Shown: positions 1 to 9,358, counted from the stretch's first letter. The stretch: 64,000 nt of DNA from Fabrea salina (GCA_022984795.1 JALIHJ010000003.1:248001-312000); one strand, 5' to 3'. A program made the numbers and translations. The notes: generated by a model not told the origin, from the sequence alone.

Positions 1-665
1 TGTGGAGACAACATGAACTACTTGTAACTTACTGCTATTGGAGAAGACTCAGTGTGTATTTCTGAATGCACTTTAGAAGCACAGGACTTAAGTAGTTCTG
101 GGTTGCTTTTATAGGATTCTGTGAGCAAATAAATGTAGTTTTCGAAAGTTCTGCTGGCTTCAGGACAGTTTAGGTCTTCTATGCAAGTTGGGTCTGTGGC
201 TTTGGTTGCTTGTTTTAAGGAGTTCAGGATTTCTTTTTGGATTTCTTCATAAGAAGCAAACAAAGCATAGGGTTTTGCTATAAAAATAGTGTCTGTGTCT
301 TTTTTAGCGTGTTTTTGGAAGAGTTCTAGCGCAGGGTACTTTATCCTCCTGGTGATTTTGTGCCGCATAACTGCGTTTAAGTCAGTGGTTCCAGCAGCTA
401 CTTGCAAGCGGGGGTAGTCTGTAAAAGGACTTTCTAGCCTGAAGTCTAAGCGTTGCTTTGCTGTAAAAAAGGAGTTCCTCAGTAGTTTGTGGTACTGCTG
501 AGGAACGTGTGTGATGCTTTCGTTGAGCAAAAGAAACCTGTAAGAAACAGCTTCGTTGATTTTCTTTACTGTGTTAGGGTCCCTTTCATAGTAGTAAGCT
601 GTGAACAAGGGGTACTCTAGGGTTTTTGCATCTTTTCTTAAAAAGTGAACGGGGTTCTTAAGCAT
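1..665 (-). CDS. Conserved-looking hypothetical protein, 3' end beyond window
   Basis: I do not recognise this protein. The first ATG in the frame is at 665 and is preceded by TTATA on its own strand; the open frame upstream has only a GTG. The frame meets TAG at 18-20, but this stop lies inside a perfect 15-nt GT...AG unit (18-32). Removing that unit keeps the frame open (alanine then Phe-Met-Leu-Ser-Pro) to the window edge, so the gene is probably incomplete here. About 216 residues are visible. It is rich in Lys/Arg and aromatics, with no signal peptide or membrane segment. It is divergent from the next gene, with 17 bp between the starts. If 18-32 is not an intron, the protein ends at 211 residues plus SYK. 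Confidence 0.6.
18..32 (-). other. 15-nt spliceosomal intron (candidate)
   Basis: Minus-strand GTAAGTTACAAGTAG is exactly 15 nt, with an A at position 10 and a terminal AG, like the other introns in this window. It contains the only stop of the frame and lies in phase 0. Support is weaker than for the others because the downstream exon is cut by the window edge. Confidence 0.55.
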
Positions 666-682
666 TATAAGGGGCACTAATT

Positions 683-1225
683 ATGAGGGACACACTTTAT
701 CTGGACAAAAGGCTGTCTGAAATTGCTGGGTGCTTTGACGCCCAGAAACTAAGAGTTGAGTTCCCTGATGAGTTGTTTGAGTTTCCTTGCTTGTTGTTGG
801 AGTCTTCGAGTCTCACTTTGTTTGTAGTGGTTATGGACTCTGCTGAGGGACTTGAAGAGTGGGTTTCTTCAAAAAACAACTGCAGAGTGGTGATCATCAA
901 CCTTTCACCTAACTACTTAAACTCAGCTTCTGACTACTTAGAGTTGGAGTCACTTAGCCAAGTCCCAACTTACATCAACTATTTTGTAGGAGCTGATCAC
1001 TCAGACTCTATGAAAAAACTGCAAGAAAAAAACACTTACTTTCAGGTCTTAAGAAGCATACCTGGACTTTCAGTTTCTAAAATTGCAAAAATAACCCACC
1101 ACTACCCCTGCTTAGCTTCACTTTTGGAAGCCCTTGAGTCTGGGAAGCCTCCTCAACTGCCCGAAGGTGTTTTCCAGAAGCTCTACAAAGTGTTTTTTTC
1201 AAGCGAGCCCTTTTCGCCATTATAA
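683..1225 (+). CDS. ERCC4-fold/helix-hairpin-helix protein (FAAP24/EME1-like)
   Basis: A 180-residue protein. The N-terminal two thirds has alternating hydrophobic strands (LTLFVVVMDS, CRVVIINLS), compatible with an ERCC4-type nuclease fold but without a visible catalytic ERKxxxD motif. The C-terminus has a helix-hairpin-helix signature (RSIPGLSVSKIAKITHHYP followed by SLLEALESG) as seen in XPF-family partners such as FAAP24, EME1 and FANCM. Such proteins act in fork or crosslink repair with a catalytic partner. The start is the ATG at 683, preceded by TAATT. It is divergent from the gene at 1-665, and the NEK-like kinase follows 14 bp later. The family is a by-eye inference; the missing nuclease motif favours a non-catalytic partner. 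Confidence 0.45.
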   Translation: MRDTLYLDKRLSEIAGCFDAQKLRVEFPDELFEFPCLLLESSSLTLFVVVMDSAEGLEEWVSSKNNCRVVIINLSPNYLNSASDYLELESLSQVPTYINYFVGADHSDSMKKLQEKNTYFQVLRSIPGLSVSKIAKITHHYPCLASLLEALESGKPPQLPEGVFQKLYKVFFSSEPFSPL

Positions 1226-1239
1226 GACTAATTGTATAT

Positions 1240-2487
1240 ATGCAGGATCAACTAAGTAACTTCGAAGTTTTGCAGAAACTAGGAGAAGGTGGTTTCGGTA
1301 GTGTTTATAAAGTGAGGAGAAAAGGTACTTTCTAAGCAGCTGATTGTAATATATACGTGATGAAACGGATCCCAGTTTCGCAATTAGACAAATTAACTCT
1401 TAAAGAAACAATAAACGAAGTAAGACTGCTAGCAGCACTGGACAACCCCTACATCACTAGTTACTATGAGTCTTTTATGTCGAAGCAGCACTTGAACATA
1501 GTCATGGAGTACTGCGACAAAGGTGACCTCAGAACCTACATGAAAAGCCAAAAAGGAATAGGCATCCCTGAAGCTAAAATTTGGAAAGTGCTACTTCAGA
1601 TGTGCTTGGCTTTAGAGTACCTCCACTCACGCAACATAATACACGGAGACATCAAACCTATGAACGTGTTCCTCACTCGCGAAGACCTAGCTAAAATAGG
1701 CGACTTCGGAATAGCTAAGTTCGTCCCTCAAAACAAGTACTACCCTTTAGCTGGGACCTTGGCTTACCTAGCACCCGAAGTTATCCAGAACGCTTCTTTC
1801 AACGAAAAAAGAGACGTTTGGGCTTTGGGTTGTGTGCTTTACGAGTTGTGCACGCAGAAACACCCCTTTGACGCAGCTAACGAAACAGCTATAAGTATGA
1901 AAATCGAAAGGGGAACCTACCCACCCCTGACTGGGAGTTACTCTGGAGAGCTCAAAGAGGTCGTTGAAGCTTGTTTAGTAAAAGACCCGTCTGAAAGGCC
2001 TAGTATAAAAACTATTTTACAGAAAACAGTCCTCAAAGACAAAGCCAGGCTCCAAAACATATACGTGCCGCCTAACTCTGAGTTGAAAAACGAAACTAGA
2101 GTCTTTGAGTTCGAAAAACTACAAAAAGTGCCTAGTTTGAAGAAAATCACCACTAAGAACTTAGAAATCAAAGACTTGAAACAAAGGTACTACAAAAAAA
2201 GAACTTCAGTTCCTCAGAAAACCAACCAAAGAATCACCAGGTACAGCAACTATAGATTCACTAAACCAAAAAGCAATCTTCAAACCAAAAGTCAAGAATC
2301 CAAACAAACCCCAAAAGTTTTTTCTCCCTTAGAAGAAATCCAGTCCGTCAGGAACTTACCTGACATTCCCCAGGCCAACTTTTCTTCTAAAACTCCTCAA
2401 AAAACCCTTAAGCCCGGCTCTAAGTCTCCTTACAGGCTGCCTATTCTCCAGAGACTGAGTCCTTCCAAACCCTCACTAATAACTTAA
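1240..2487 (+). CDS. NEK-like serine/threonine protein kinase
   Basis: Encodes about 410 residues after removal of a 15-nt intron (1325-1339). The exon before the intron supplies the glycine loop (LGEGGFGSVYKVRRK); the next exon supplies the VAIK-type lysine (YVMKRIP), the catalytic loop, DFG (IGDFGIAKF) and APE (LAPEVI). The order and spacing match NIMA-related kinases, which are abundant in ciliates and act at basal bodies and cilia. One oddity is the catalytic loop, which reads HGDIKPMN where HRD is usual, so the arginine is glycine. The region after residue about 270 is Lys/Ser/Pro-rich and probably disordered. The start ATG is preceded by TATAT. The complex I gene NDUFA5 begins 12 bp downstream. 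Confidence 0.88.
1325..1339 (+). other. 15-nt intron in kinase gene
   Basis: The unit gtactttctaagcag has GT/AG ends and A at positions 10-11. It carries an in-frame stop between the glycine loop and the lysine strand of the kinase. Joining the flanks in phase 1 restores a normal kinase N-lobe. Confidence 0.92.
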
Positions 2488-2499
2488 CCATTTATAAAA

Positions 2500-3048
2500 A
2501 TGCTCCGTTTGTTCAGAGGCCTCCGCAGTATAAGACCAGTGCGTGCTATGAAAGTCGACCCCAAAAACAGAGAGCGCAAAGCACGTTTGGAAATAGACCC
2601 TTACGACAACCCAATGGCTGAAAGAGAAAGTTCCAAACCTAACACAGGAACCCTAATCCCTGTGGAGCCTTGGCCTAGACGCAAACTCAAAGAACTCTAC
2701 TTGTTTACTTTAGAGTTTTTAAAAGAACTCCCTGAAGACTTTGGCTACAGAGTGCTTGTCGAAGAAATGACCAGGTTCAGACTCAAAGTCGTTGAAGAAA
2801 TCGAAGACATCCCAACTATTGAAAAGAACATAGGCTTCGGCCAAGTTGAAGACCTCATTAAACAAGCCCAAACCGAAATTAAACTTATCGAGTTTATGAA
2901 ACGTAAGTCTTAAGTAGATGACAAGCCTTGGGAAGGCAAACCTATCAACACCGGCTACCTCTTAGAAGACATGCTGCCTAACTTACCTTTTGGACAGTGG
3001 AAAGTTGTCAACCAAGTCGATCCTCCTAACTTCAGGCAAAGAAGGTAA
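2500..3048 (+). CDS. NDUFA5: Mitochondrial complex I subunit NDUFA5 (B13)
   Basis: A 177-residue accessory subunit of NADH:ubiquinone oxidoreductase in the mitochondrial inner membrane. The N-terminus (MLRLFRGLRSIRPVRAM) is Arg-rich without acidic residues, as in a mitochondrial targeting peptide. The core matches the ETC_C1_NDUFA5 family: a helix with LKELPEDFGYR, then EIEDIPTIEKNIGFGQVED and LIKQAQTEIKLI. The family's conserved KPW lies after a 15-nt intron (2903-2917), which otherwise introduces a stop, so the intron is well supported. The stop at 3046-3048 leaves a single base before the stop of the convergent amylase gene, so their 3' UTRs must overlap. The ATG follows TTATAAAA. Confidence 0.87.
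2903..2917 (+). other. 15-nt intron in NDUFA5
   Basis: The unit gtaagtcttaagtag has GT/AG ends, A at position 10, phase 1, and an in-frame TAA. Splicing it out attaches the family's C-terminal HDKPWEG segment. Confidence 0.92.
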
Positions 3049-3049
3049 C

Positions 3050-4435
3050 TTAACTATTTACTACTGAGCTCTTGGGCTTATATAACTTGACTTCTCCCTT
3101 GTTCATGTAGATACGCACTCCGTCACCATCCACAGTTAAACAGTCGCTTTGGTCAAAGATGTTGCAAACCACTTCGCCTTTATTGAAAGGATGGTAACTA
3201 ATGGTGTACTGGATGCTGGAGTCAGTGTTGGTGAAGGCCATGAGGTTCCTGCCTCTGGAGAAGCAGTAGAAGTTGTCAGCGTGGTACCTTTCTATGAAGT
3301 CGTGCTTCCAGAGTTCCTGGTCTTTTCTGAAGTGAGCTACTTTGCTTACGAAGTTGTAAAGGGTTGAGTTAGTAGCGTTCAGTTTGGGCCATAAAGGTTC
3401 GCGGTTTTCAGGAACTGCGCCTCCGTTAAAACCTTGCTCGTCTCCATAGTAAACGATAGGAATCCCAGGCCAGGTCATAATAAAGGCTAAGGCGTTTTGG
3501 AACCTGTTGATCTTAGGAAGTTCATTTAAGAACCTTCTTACGTCTTGGTTGTCTACAAAGTTCCCAAGAACCTCTGGGTCTCTGTAAGCAATTCTGTTGT
3601 CGTGGGCAAACTGTACTGCATGGCTGAACGAGTAGTCTTTTTGGAATAGGTCTCTGATCAAGCGGTACAGTGGGTAGTTCTGCACTGAGTCTACAGTGCC
3701 TTGGTATTCTGAAGTTATTTCGATTTTTTCGTCAGTTACGTCGCACATTGTAAACAGTCCAGCAGCGTCTTTAAATTCTTTCCAGAAAGATATGGGCACT
3801 TCTAAACAAGTGTCGATTCTAAGACCGTCTACGTCAAACTTAGTCATTAAGTCTGATACCCAACTAAGCAGGGTTCTTTTCACGTAAGGGTCAAACTGGT
3901 TAAGATCTGGAAGGTCGTTTAGCCAACAGTTTTCAATGCTGTACTTGCTGTCCCAGTTGATTTTGCAGTAGGGGTGATAGTAACTTTTCTTGTAAAACGG
4001 CTTGATTTCGCCTACGTTTTGCAAGCTAGTTCCAATAGGGCCTACGTTGTTGGCCACTACATCAAACATGACCCACATGTCTCTTCTGTGCATTTCAGCT
4101 ATTAGGTTCTTTAGGTCTTGTTCAGTGCCGAAGTGGGGATTAATTTCATAAAAGTCTTCGGCCCAGTATCCATGGTAACCTCCTGGAGTGTTTCTTATCA
4201 CAGGAGAAATCCAAATGGCGTCGAAGCCCATATTCTGGATGTAGTCAAGGTTGTTCATGAGTCCAACAAACCCACCTCCGCAGTAGTTGCCTAAGTTCGA
4301 ACATTCAGTAGTGGTCCCATTGTTGCGGGCAAAGCGATCAGTCACTACTTGGTAGATAGCTCGGGACTTCCACTCCTCAGCAGAGTGACCGGCCAGGGAA
4401 AGCCCTAACAGAGAAATTGCTAGTATCAATTTCAT
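3050..4435 (-). CDS. Secreted GH13 alpha-amylase-like protein with altered active site (copy 1)
   Basis: A 461-residue paralogue in a three-gene tandem array. The signal peptide is MKLILAISLLGLSLAGHS. The fold and motifs follow fungal Taka-amylase-type GH13 enzymes (IYQVVTDRFARNNG, YCGGGF, GFDAIWISP). Copies 2 and 3 have DVVANH, the Glu general acid in CEV, and FVDNHD. This copy reads DVVANN, MCDVTDE (Glu to Asp) and FVDNQD, while keeping the nucleophile region GLRIDT. Three of four catalytic regions are therefore altered, which suggests weak or absent hydrolysis; a binding or regulatory role is possible. The reading frame is intact with no stops, so it appears maintained. Convergent with NDUFA5; copy 2 is upstream, 58 bp away. 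Confidence 0.9.
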   Translation of the reverse strand: MKLILAISLLGLSLAGHSAEEWKSRAIYQVVTDRFARNNGTTTECSNLGNYCGGGFVGLMNNLDYIQNMGFDAIWISPVIRNTPGGYHGYWAEDFYEINPHFGTEQDLKNLIAEMHRRDMWVMFDVVANNVGPIGTSLQNVGEIKPFYKKSYYHPYCKINWDSKYSIENCWLNDLPDLNQFDPYVKRTLLSWVSDLMTKFDVDGLRIDTCLEVPISFWKEFKDAAGLFTMCDVTDEKIEITSEYQGTVDSVQNYPLYRLIRDLFQKDYSFSHAVQFAHDNRIAYRDPEVLGNFVDNQDVRRFLNELPKINRFQNALAFIMTWPGIPIVYYGDEQGFNGGAVPENREPLWPKLNATNSTLYNFVSKVAHFRKDQELWKHDFIERYHADNFYCFSRGRNLMAFTNTDSSIQYTISYHPFNKGEVVCNIFDQSDCLTVDGDGVRIYMNKGEVKLYKPKSSVVNS

Positions 4436-4493
4436 TTTTTATTTCACCAGTTATAAAGAATTATTCGCCATTTTGTAAGTGATCTGGAATTAT

Positions 4494-5882
4494 TTAAGCC
4501 GAAACTACTGAAGAAGCTTTGGGCTTATAGAGCTTAACTTCTCCCTGGTCTAAGTAGACTGGCACTCCTTCGGTGGTCACAGTCACGCAGTCAGCAGCGT
4601 AGAAAATGTTACAAATAACATCTCCCACTTTGTAGGGGTGGTAACTCACAGTGTAGTGGATGTTGGAGTCAGTGTTGCTGAAGGCCATAAGAGCCTTGCC
4701 CCTGGAGAAGCAGTAGAAGTTGTCAGCGTGGTACCTGTCCACAAAGTCGTACTTCCACAATTCCATTTCCTTCCTGAAATGCACTATTTTACTTACAAAT
4801 TGGTACATTTCTGAACTGGTGTTGTTTAGATTTGTCCAGAGAATTTCTCTGTTGTTAGGAGTCTTTCCTCCATCATAGCCCTGTTCATCTCCATAGTAAA
4901 CAATGGGAATGCCAGGCCAGGTCATTGTAAAGGCTAGTGCGTTCTTAAACCTGTTGTACTTAAGATAATCATACAAAAACCTGTATTGGTCATGATTATC
5001 TACAAAGTTTCCCAGAGTGTTAATGTCTTTGTAAGAGTTTTTGGACTGGTGCATAAAGTTCACCGCGTTGTAAAAAGAGTTGTCTTTCTGGAAAAGATTC
5101 CTTAGCACGTAGAATAACGGGTAGTTCAGTGTAGCGTCAACTGCACTTTGATAGCCTGCGTTTAACTCAACGCTTCCATTGGCCACTTCACAGATTGTAA
5201 AGACTCCGGCTGAACTGTTGAATTGCTTCCAGAACCATTGCGGAACCTCTTCGCAGGTATCAATCCTAATGCCGTCTATGTTGTGCTTAGTGACTATCTC
5301 TGATACCCACTTAAGCAAGTTCTCCCTCACAAAGTTGTTTGACTGGTCTAGGTCTGGAAGGTCTGCCAACCAGCAGTTTTCAATGCTGTACTTGCTGTCC
5401 CAGTTGATTTTGCAGTAGGGGTGATAGTAACTTTTTTGGTTAAAGGGATTTATCTCTCCCACGTTGCTTAGAGAAGTTCCAATTGGACCCACGTGATTAG
5501 CAACTACATCAAGCATCACCCACATGTCCCTTTTGTGCATCTCAGCTATTAGATTAGCCAAATCTTGTTCAGTGCCAAAGTGAGGATTAATTTCATAAAA
5601 GTCCAGTGTCCAGTATCCATGGTAACCTCCTGGAGTGTTTTTGACAATGGGCGAAATCCAGATGGCATCGAAGCCCATATTCTGGATGTAGTCAAGGTTG
5701 TTCATGAGTCCAACAAACCCACCTCCGCAGTAGTTGGCTAAATTGTAGCAAATGCTTGTGTCTCCGTCGTTCCGTGCAAAGCGATCGGTAAGCACTTGGT
5801 AGATAGTTCGGGACTTCCACTCCTCAGCAGAGTGACCAGCCAGAGCAAGTCCTAACAGAGAAATCGCCAGCACCAATTTCAT
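4494..5882 (-). CDS. Secreted GH13 alpha-amylase (copy 2)
   Basis: A 462-residue predicted secreted alpha-amylase (endo-hydrolysis of alpha-1,4-glucan), probably for extracellular or food-vacuole starch digestion. The signal peptide is MKLVLAISLLGLALAGHS. All four GH13 regions look intact: DVVANHVGP, DGIRIDTCEE (nucleophile Asp), FTICEVANG (general acid Glu) and FVDNHD (third carboxylate). The length is that of a minimal catalytic barrel plus domain C, with no starch-binding domain. The last 257 nt of coding sequence (4522-4778) look identical to 5909-6165 of copy 3 while the rest has diverged, suggesting gene conversion. The ATG sits 19 bp from the stop of copy 3, in the same orientation. 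Confidence 0.94.
   Translation of the reverse strand: MKLVLAISLLGLALAGHSAEEWKSRTIYQVLTDRFARNDGDTSICYNLANYCGGGFVGLMNNLDYIQNMGFDAIWISPIVKNTPGGYHGYWTLDFYEINPHFGTEQDLANLIAEMHKRDMWVMLDVVANHVGPIGTSLSNVGEINPFNQKSYYHPYCKINWDSKYSIENCWLADLPDLDQSNNFVRENLLKWVSEIVTKHNIDGIRIDTCEEVPQWFWKQFNSSAGVFTICEVANGSVELNAGYQSAVDATLNYPLFYVLRNLFQKDNSFYNAVNFMHQSKNSYKDINTLGNFVDNHDQYRFLYDYLKYNRFKNALAFTMTWPGIPIVYYGDEQGYDGGKTPNNREILWTNLNNTSSEMYQFVSKIVHFRKEMELWKYDFVDRYHADNFYCFSRGKALMAFSNTDSNIHYTVSYHPYKVGDVICNIFYAADCVTVTTEGVPVYLDQGEVKLYKPKASSVVSA
4522..4778 (-). repeat. 257-bp near-identical tract shared with 5909-6165
   Basis: Read side by side, the 3' coding ends of amylase copies 2 and 3 match without visible difference over 257 nt and then diverge abruptly at the Lys-Glu-Met-Glu-Leu-encoding segment. 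Copy 1 is clearly different over the same stretch. The pattern fits recent gene conversion or a fresh partial duplication. Confidence 0.8.
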
Positions 5883-5901
5883 CTTTATTTCTTCACCTTA
5901 G

Positions 5902-7269
5902 TTATTTAGGCTTATAGAGCTTAACTTCTCCCTGGTCTAAGTAGACTGGCACTCCTTCGGTGGTCACAGTCACGCAGTCAGCAGCGTAGAAAATGTTACA
6001 AATAACATCTCCCACTTTGTAGGGGTGGTAACTCACAGTGTAGTGGATGTTGGAGTCAGTGTTGCTGAAGGCCATAAGAGCCTTGCCCCTGGAGAAGCAG
6101 TAGAAGTTGTCAGCGTGGTACCTGTCCACAAAGTCGTACTTCCACAATTCCATTTCCTTCCTGAAGTGAATTATCTTGCTGACAAATTGGTACATTTCAG
6201 AGTCAGTGTTTCCAAGGTTAGGCCACAAAATCTCACGGTTGTTAGGATCGTTTCCGCCTGCGTAGCCCTGTTCATCTCCATAGTAAACAATAGGAATGCC
6301 AGGCCAAGTCACACTAAAAGCCAAAGCGTTCTTGAACCTGTTGTACTTCACGTAGTTATGTAGGAACCTAGCATTATCGTGATTATCAACGAAGTTTCCT
6401 AGGACAGTGATGTCCTTAAATGAGTTCTTTTCTTGTTGCATAAAGTTTACTGCGTTGTAGAAGGACTGGCCGTTTTGGAATAAGTTCTTTATGAGCCAGA
6501 AAAGAGGGTAGTTCAGTGTGGCATCAACTGAGCCTTGATAGCCTGCATTCAAGTCAATGCTTCCGTTGTCTACTTCACAGATTGTAAAGACTCCAGCAGC
6601 ATCGTTGAACTGACTCCAGAACCACTTAGGAACTTCTTCGCAGGTGTCTATTCTGATACCATCCACGTTGTACTTAGTTACTAAGTTAGATATCCAGTCA
6701 AGAAGGCCTTTCCTCACAAAGTCATTTGACTGGTCTAGGTCTGGAAGGTCTGCCAACCAGCAGTTTTCAATGCTCCACTGGTTGCTCCAGTTAATGGAAC
6801 AGTAAGAGTGATAGTAGCTTTTTTGGTTAAAGGGATTAATTTCTCCAACTTTATCCAAGCTAGTTCCAATAGGGCCTATATGGTTGGCCACTACGTCCAC
6901 CATGACCCACATGTCCCTTTTGTGCATCTCAGTTATTAGGTTTACAAAGTCTTGTTCGGTGCCGAAGTGGGAATTAATTTCATAAAAGTCCTCGGCCCAG
7001 TATCCATGGTAACCTCCTGGAGTGTTTTTGACGATAGGCGAAATCCAGATGGCGTCGAAGCCCATATTCTGGATGTAGTCAAGGTTGTTCATGAGTCCAA
7101 CAAACCCACCTCCGCAGTAGTTGCCTAAGTTCGAACATCCGCTGGTGCTTCCATCGTTCCGTGCAAAGCGATCGGTGAGTAATTGATAAATATTGCGAGA
7201 CTTCCACTCCTCAGCAGAGTGACCAGCCAGAGCAAGTCCTATCAACGAAATCGCCAACAAAAATTTCAT
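5902..7269 (-). CDS. Secreted GH13 alpha-amylase (copy 3)
   Basis: A 455-residue predicted secreted alpha-amylase with signal peptide MKFLLAISLIGLALAGHS. The GH13 motifs are intact: DVVANHIGP, DGIRIDTCEE, FTICEVDNG and FVDNHD. It ends a few residues earlier than the other copies (VKLYKPK then stop). It is the promoter-proximal gene of the array: the 424-bp region upstream (7270-7693), one of the largest gaps in the window, separates it from the striatin gene. Copies 2 and 3 share the C-terminal conversion tract and differ elsewhere, for example in the region around residues 130-170. Confidence 0.94.
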   Translation of the reverse strand: MKFLLAISLIGLALAGHSAEEWKSRNIYQLLTDRFARNDGSTSGCSNLGNYCGGGFVGLMNNLDYIQNMGFDAIWISPIVKNTPGGYHGYWAEDFYEINSHFGTEQDFVNLITEMHKRDMWVMVDVVANHIGPIGTSLDKVGEINPFNQKSYYHSYCSINWSNQWSIENCWLADLPDLDQSNDFVRKGLLDWISNLVTKYNVDGIRIDTCEEVPKWFWSQFNDAAGVFTICEVDNGSIDLNAGYQGSVDATLNYPLFWLIKNLFQNGQSFYNAVNFMQQEKNSFKDITVLGNFVDNHDNARFLHNYVKYNRFKNALAFSVTWPGIPIVYYGDEQGYAGGNDPNNREILWPNLGNTDSEMYQFVSKIIHFRKEMELWKYDFVDRYHADNFYCFSRGKALMAFSNTDSNIHYTVSYHPYKVGDVICNIFYAADCVTVTTEGVPVYLDQGEVKLYKPK

Positions 7270-7693
7270 TTTTATATTTGGTCACCAGCTTTCCGAATTT
7301 GGCTTGAAAATGTGGACGATAATTAACAAAACAGTTAAGCTTATTATAAGGGAATTTACTCGGGTTCTTCTGATTAAACGATTATGACGTCATTAAATCA
7401 GTATGGTATAAAATGATTAATTCTCTCCAGTCAGACTGGTGACTGTTACTAAGTCTGTGTTACTAAGTAGTTGCTCAAACTCTTAGTGAACTCCAAACTC
7501 AGCCAAAACCTCAAGCACCATCCACAAAAACTACAAAAAAACAACTAAAACTCCAAGCGCCAGTTAAAACCCATTAGAGCTTCAAAGAAACTAATTAAAC
7601 TTGGACTAAGAAATTTAACCCGAGTTTGAATAAACAGACTTAGACTGTAACTTAAACCATTTCATTAAGAATTTATAACTTAAAAAGGTAGGT
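7270..7693. promoter_or_regulatory. Divergent promoter region, amylase array / striatin
   Basis: This 424-bp gap contains no convincing ORF or RNA gene. Visible elements are a perfect palindromic CRE-type octamer TGACGTCA (7385-7392), a TATAAAA box (7407-7413) about 20 bp downstream of it, and an inverted repeat CCAGT-cag-ACTGG just after. There is also a direct repeat GTTACTAAGT(ctgt)GTTACTAAGT, followed by a C/A-rich purine-poor stretch without G-rich runs. CRE sites bind bZIP factors in other eukaryotes; regulation here is inference. The region could also hold long 5' UTR sequence for striatin. Confidence 0.5.
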
Positions 7694-9358
7694 ATGAATT
7701 CAGGGAGTTTAAGCAGCAACAACCAATTTCCAGAGTTACAAAACTACACCTGGACAGGAGTACTTACGTTCCTCAACGAACAGTGCAAAAACACTGAACT
7801 AGAAAGGACTCTTTGGCAAGTCGAAAAAAGACAACTCACAGAGCGCATATCGCAACTTGAAGGGGAAGTAAAAGCCCAAGAAAACATCAACCAAGACCTA
7901 ACACGCCGGGTTAAAATGCTTGAGTACTCACTTAGGCAAGAGCGCATTAAGTACGCCAAACTCACTGGCGGCCACCACCGAGTGAATTCGGATATGATTT
8001 CTTCTATTCTTTCCCGCGCAGAAAAAGACGACACTTCTTCTTCAGGACTTCCGCGTCGCAGAAGCCGAGCTCACAGACAACTCCTTTCTAAGTACTTGCA
8101 AGAACTAGGTCTTGACGACATCTTCACAGGAGACATGCCTACTCGCCCAGCCGCACACCACAGACCAAGCAAAAGTTATGGTAGTGCTTTACAGAACCTT
8201 ATGCAGCCTCCCCAGCCTGAAGCCAAAACTGTCCAGAAAGCAGAGCCCACTGCTCTTCCTGCTTCAGAAGAAAAGTCCAAACCCTCTTGGGAATTCAAAA
8301 TATCCCTCAAAAGTCACATGGACGGAGTGCGTTGTATGCACTTCTCCCAAAGAAGCGGAATTTTTGCTAGTGGTTCTGAAGACTGTACAGTGAAGTTGTG
8401 GGATATTTCTGATTACGAAAACTTAAACGAAAACAGCTTTTTTGAGCCTTACTACACCTTGAGAGGACACAGTGGGGCGATCTTTGCGATGGACGGAAGT
8501 TGCTTTGGCTCAGAGCAGATCATATACACTGCAGGTGAAGAAGGCAGCATACGTGTTTGGGAAGCTTACCCCTCAAACGAAATGAACGCTTATGGAGAAG
8601 CCCACGAAAGGGGTTACTGTGCAGGGGTGTGGAGCAGTCATACAGAGCCAGTTTGGGACCTAAAGCACCACCCAGTGGACAACTTGTTGCTTTCTTGCAG
8701 TGCAGACGGAGTAGTTAAGTTGTGGAGGACTCTGGACATAGCAAGTTCGATAGAGAACTGGGAAGCAGGACGCAACAGCTCCAACCTTCTGAAGAACTTT
8801 ACTTTCCCCACTTCAAAAGGGGACACTTACAACACCCCCACTACTTGTGCGTGGCTGACTTCAGAACTGAATTCTTTCTTAGTGGGTTACACTTCTCCTT
8901 ATCTGAACATTTTTGACAAGCAAACTGTAAACTCTACTTAGGGAAAACCTACTATAATCAAGTTCGTCAAGGACTCCGGTGCTCCTTTTAACTACCAGAT
9001 AAACTCTATAGCGCCTTCTAGCTCTTCTGGCTTCGTAGTAACAGCTCACGAAGACAAGCACATTAGGTTCTTCGACATGAACAGCTGTTCCTGCGTCAAA
9101 GACTTAGTTGGGCACACAGAAGGAGTAAGCACTCTGCATATGGAAAGAAATGGCAGGTACGTGATTTCGGGTGGACATGATGGCAGTTTGAGGTTCTGGG
9201 ATGTTAGGAACTACCAGTGCTTGCACGAAATCCCTGCACACAGAAAGAAGTACGACGAAGGAGTGTTTAGTATCGCACAGCATCCCTCTAAGCCTTTACT
9301 GGCCTCTTCTGGGGCTGACTGTCTTGTAAAACTCTACCACTCGCAAGAGCTGGGTTAG
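7694..9358 (+). CDS. STRN: Striatin-family protein (STRIPAK scaffold)
   Basis: A 549-residue protein after splicing a 15-nt intron (8927-8941). The N-terminus carries the striatin domain: YTWTGVLTFLNEQCKNTELE followed by a coiled coil to about residue 90 (RVKMLEYSLRQERIKY), the caveolin-binding/dimerisation segment. A low-complexity linker follows. WD40 repeats start at about residue 205 (LKSHMDGVRCMHFSQRSG, then LRGHSGAIFAMD) and complete a C-terminal propeller. The exon after the intron encodes the last two to three blades (VGHTEGVSTLHM, then SGADCLVKLYHS). Striatins are PP2A B''' subunits that scaffold GCK kinases and MOB proteins. The size is somewhat shorter than animal striatins (about 700-780). 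The start is the ATG at 7694; no upstream in-frame ATG is close. Confidence 0.9.
8927..8941 (+). other. 15-nt intron in striatin gene
   Basis: The unit gtaaactctacttag has GT/AG ends, A at position 10, phase 0, and an in-frame TAG at its 3' end. Joining the flanks continues the WD40 propeller. Confidence 0.92.
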
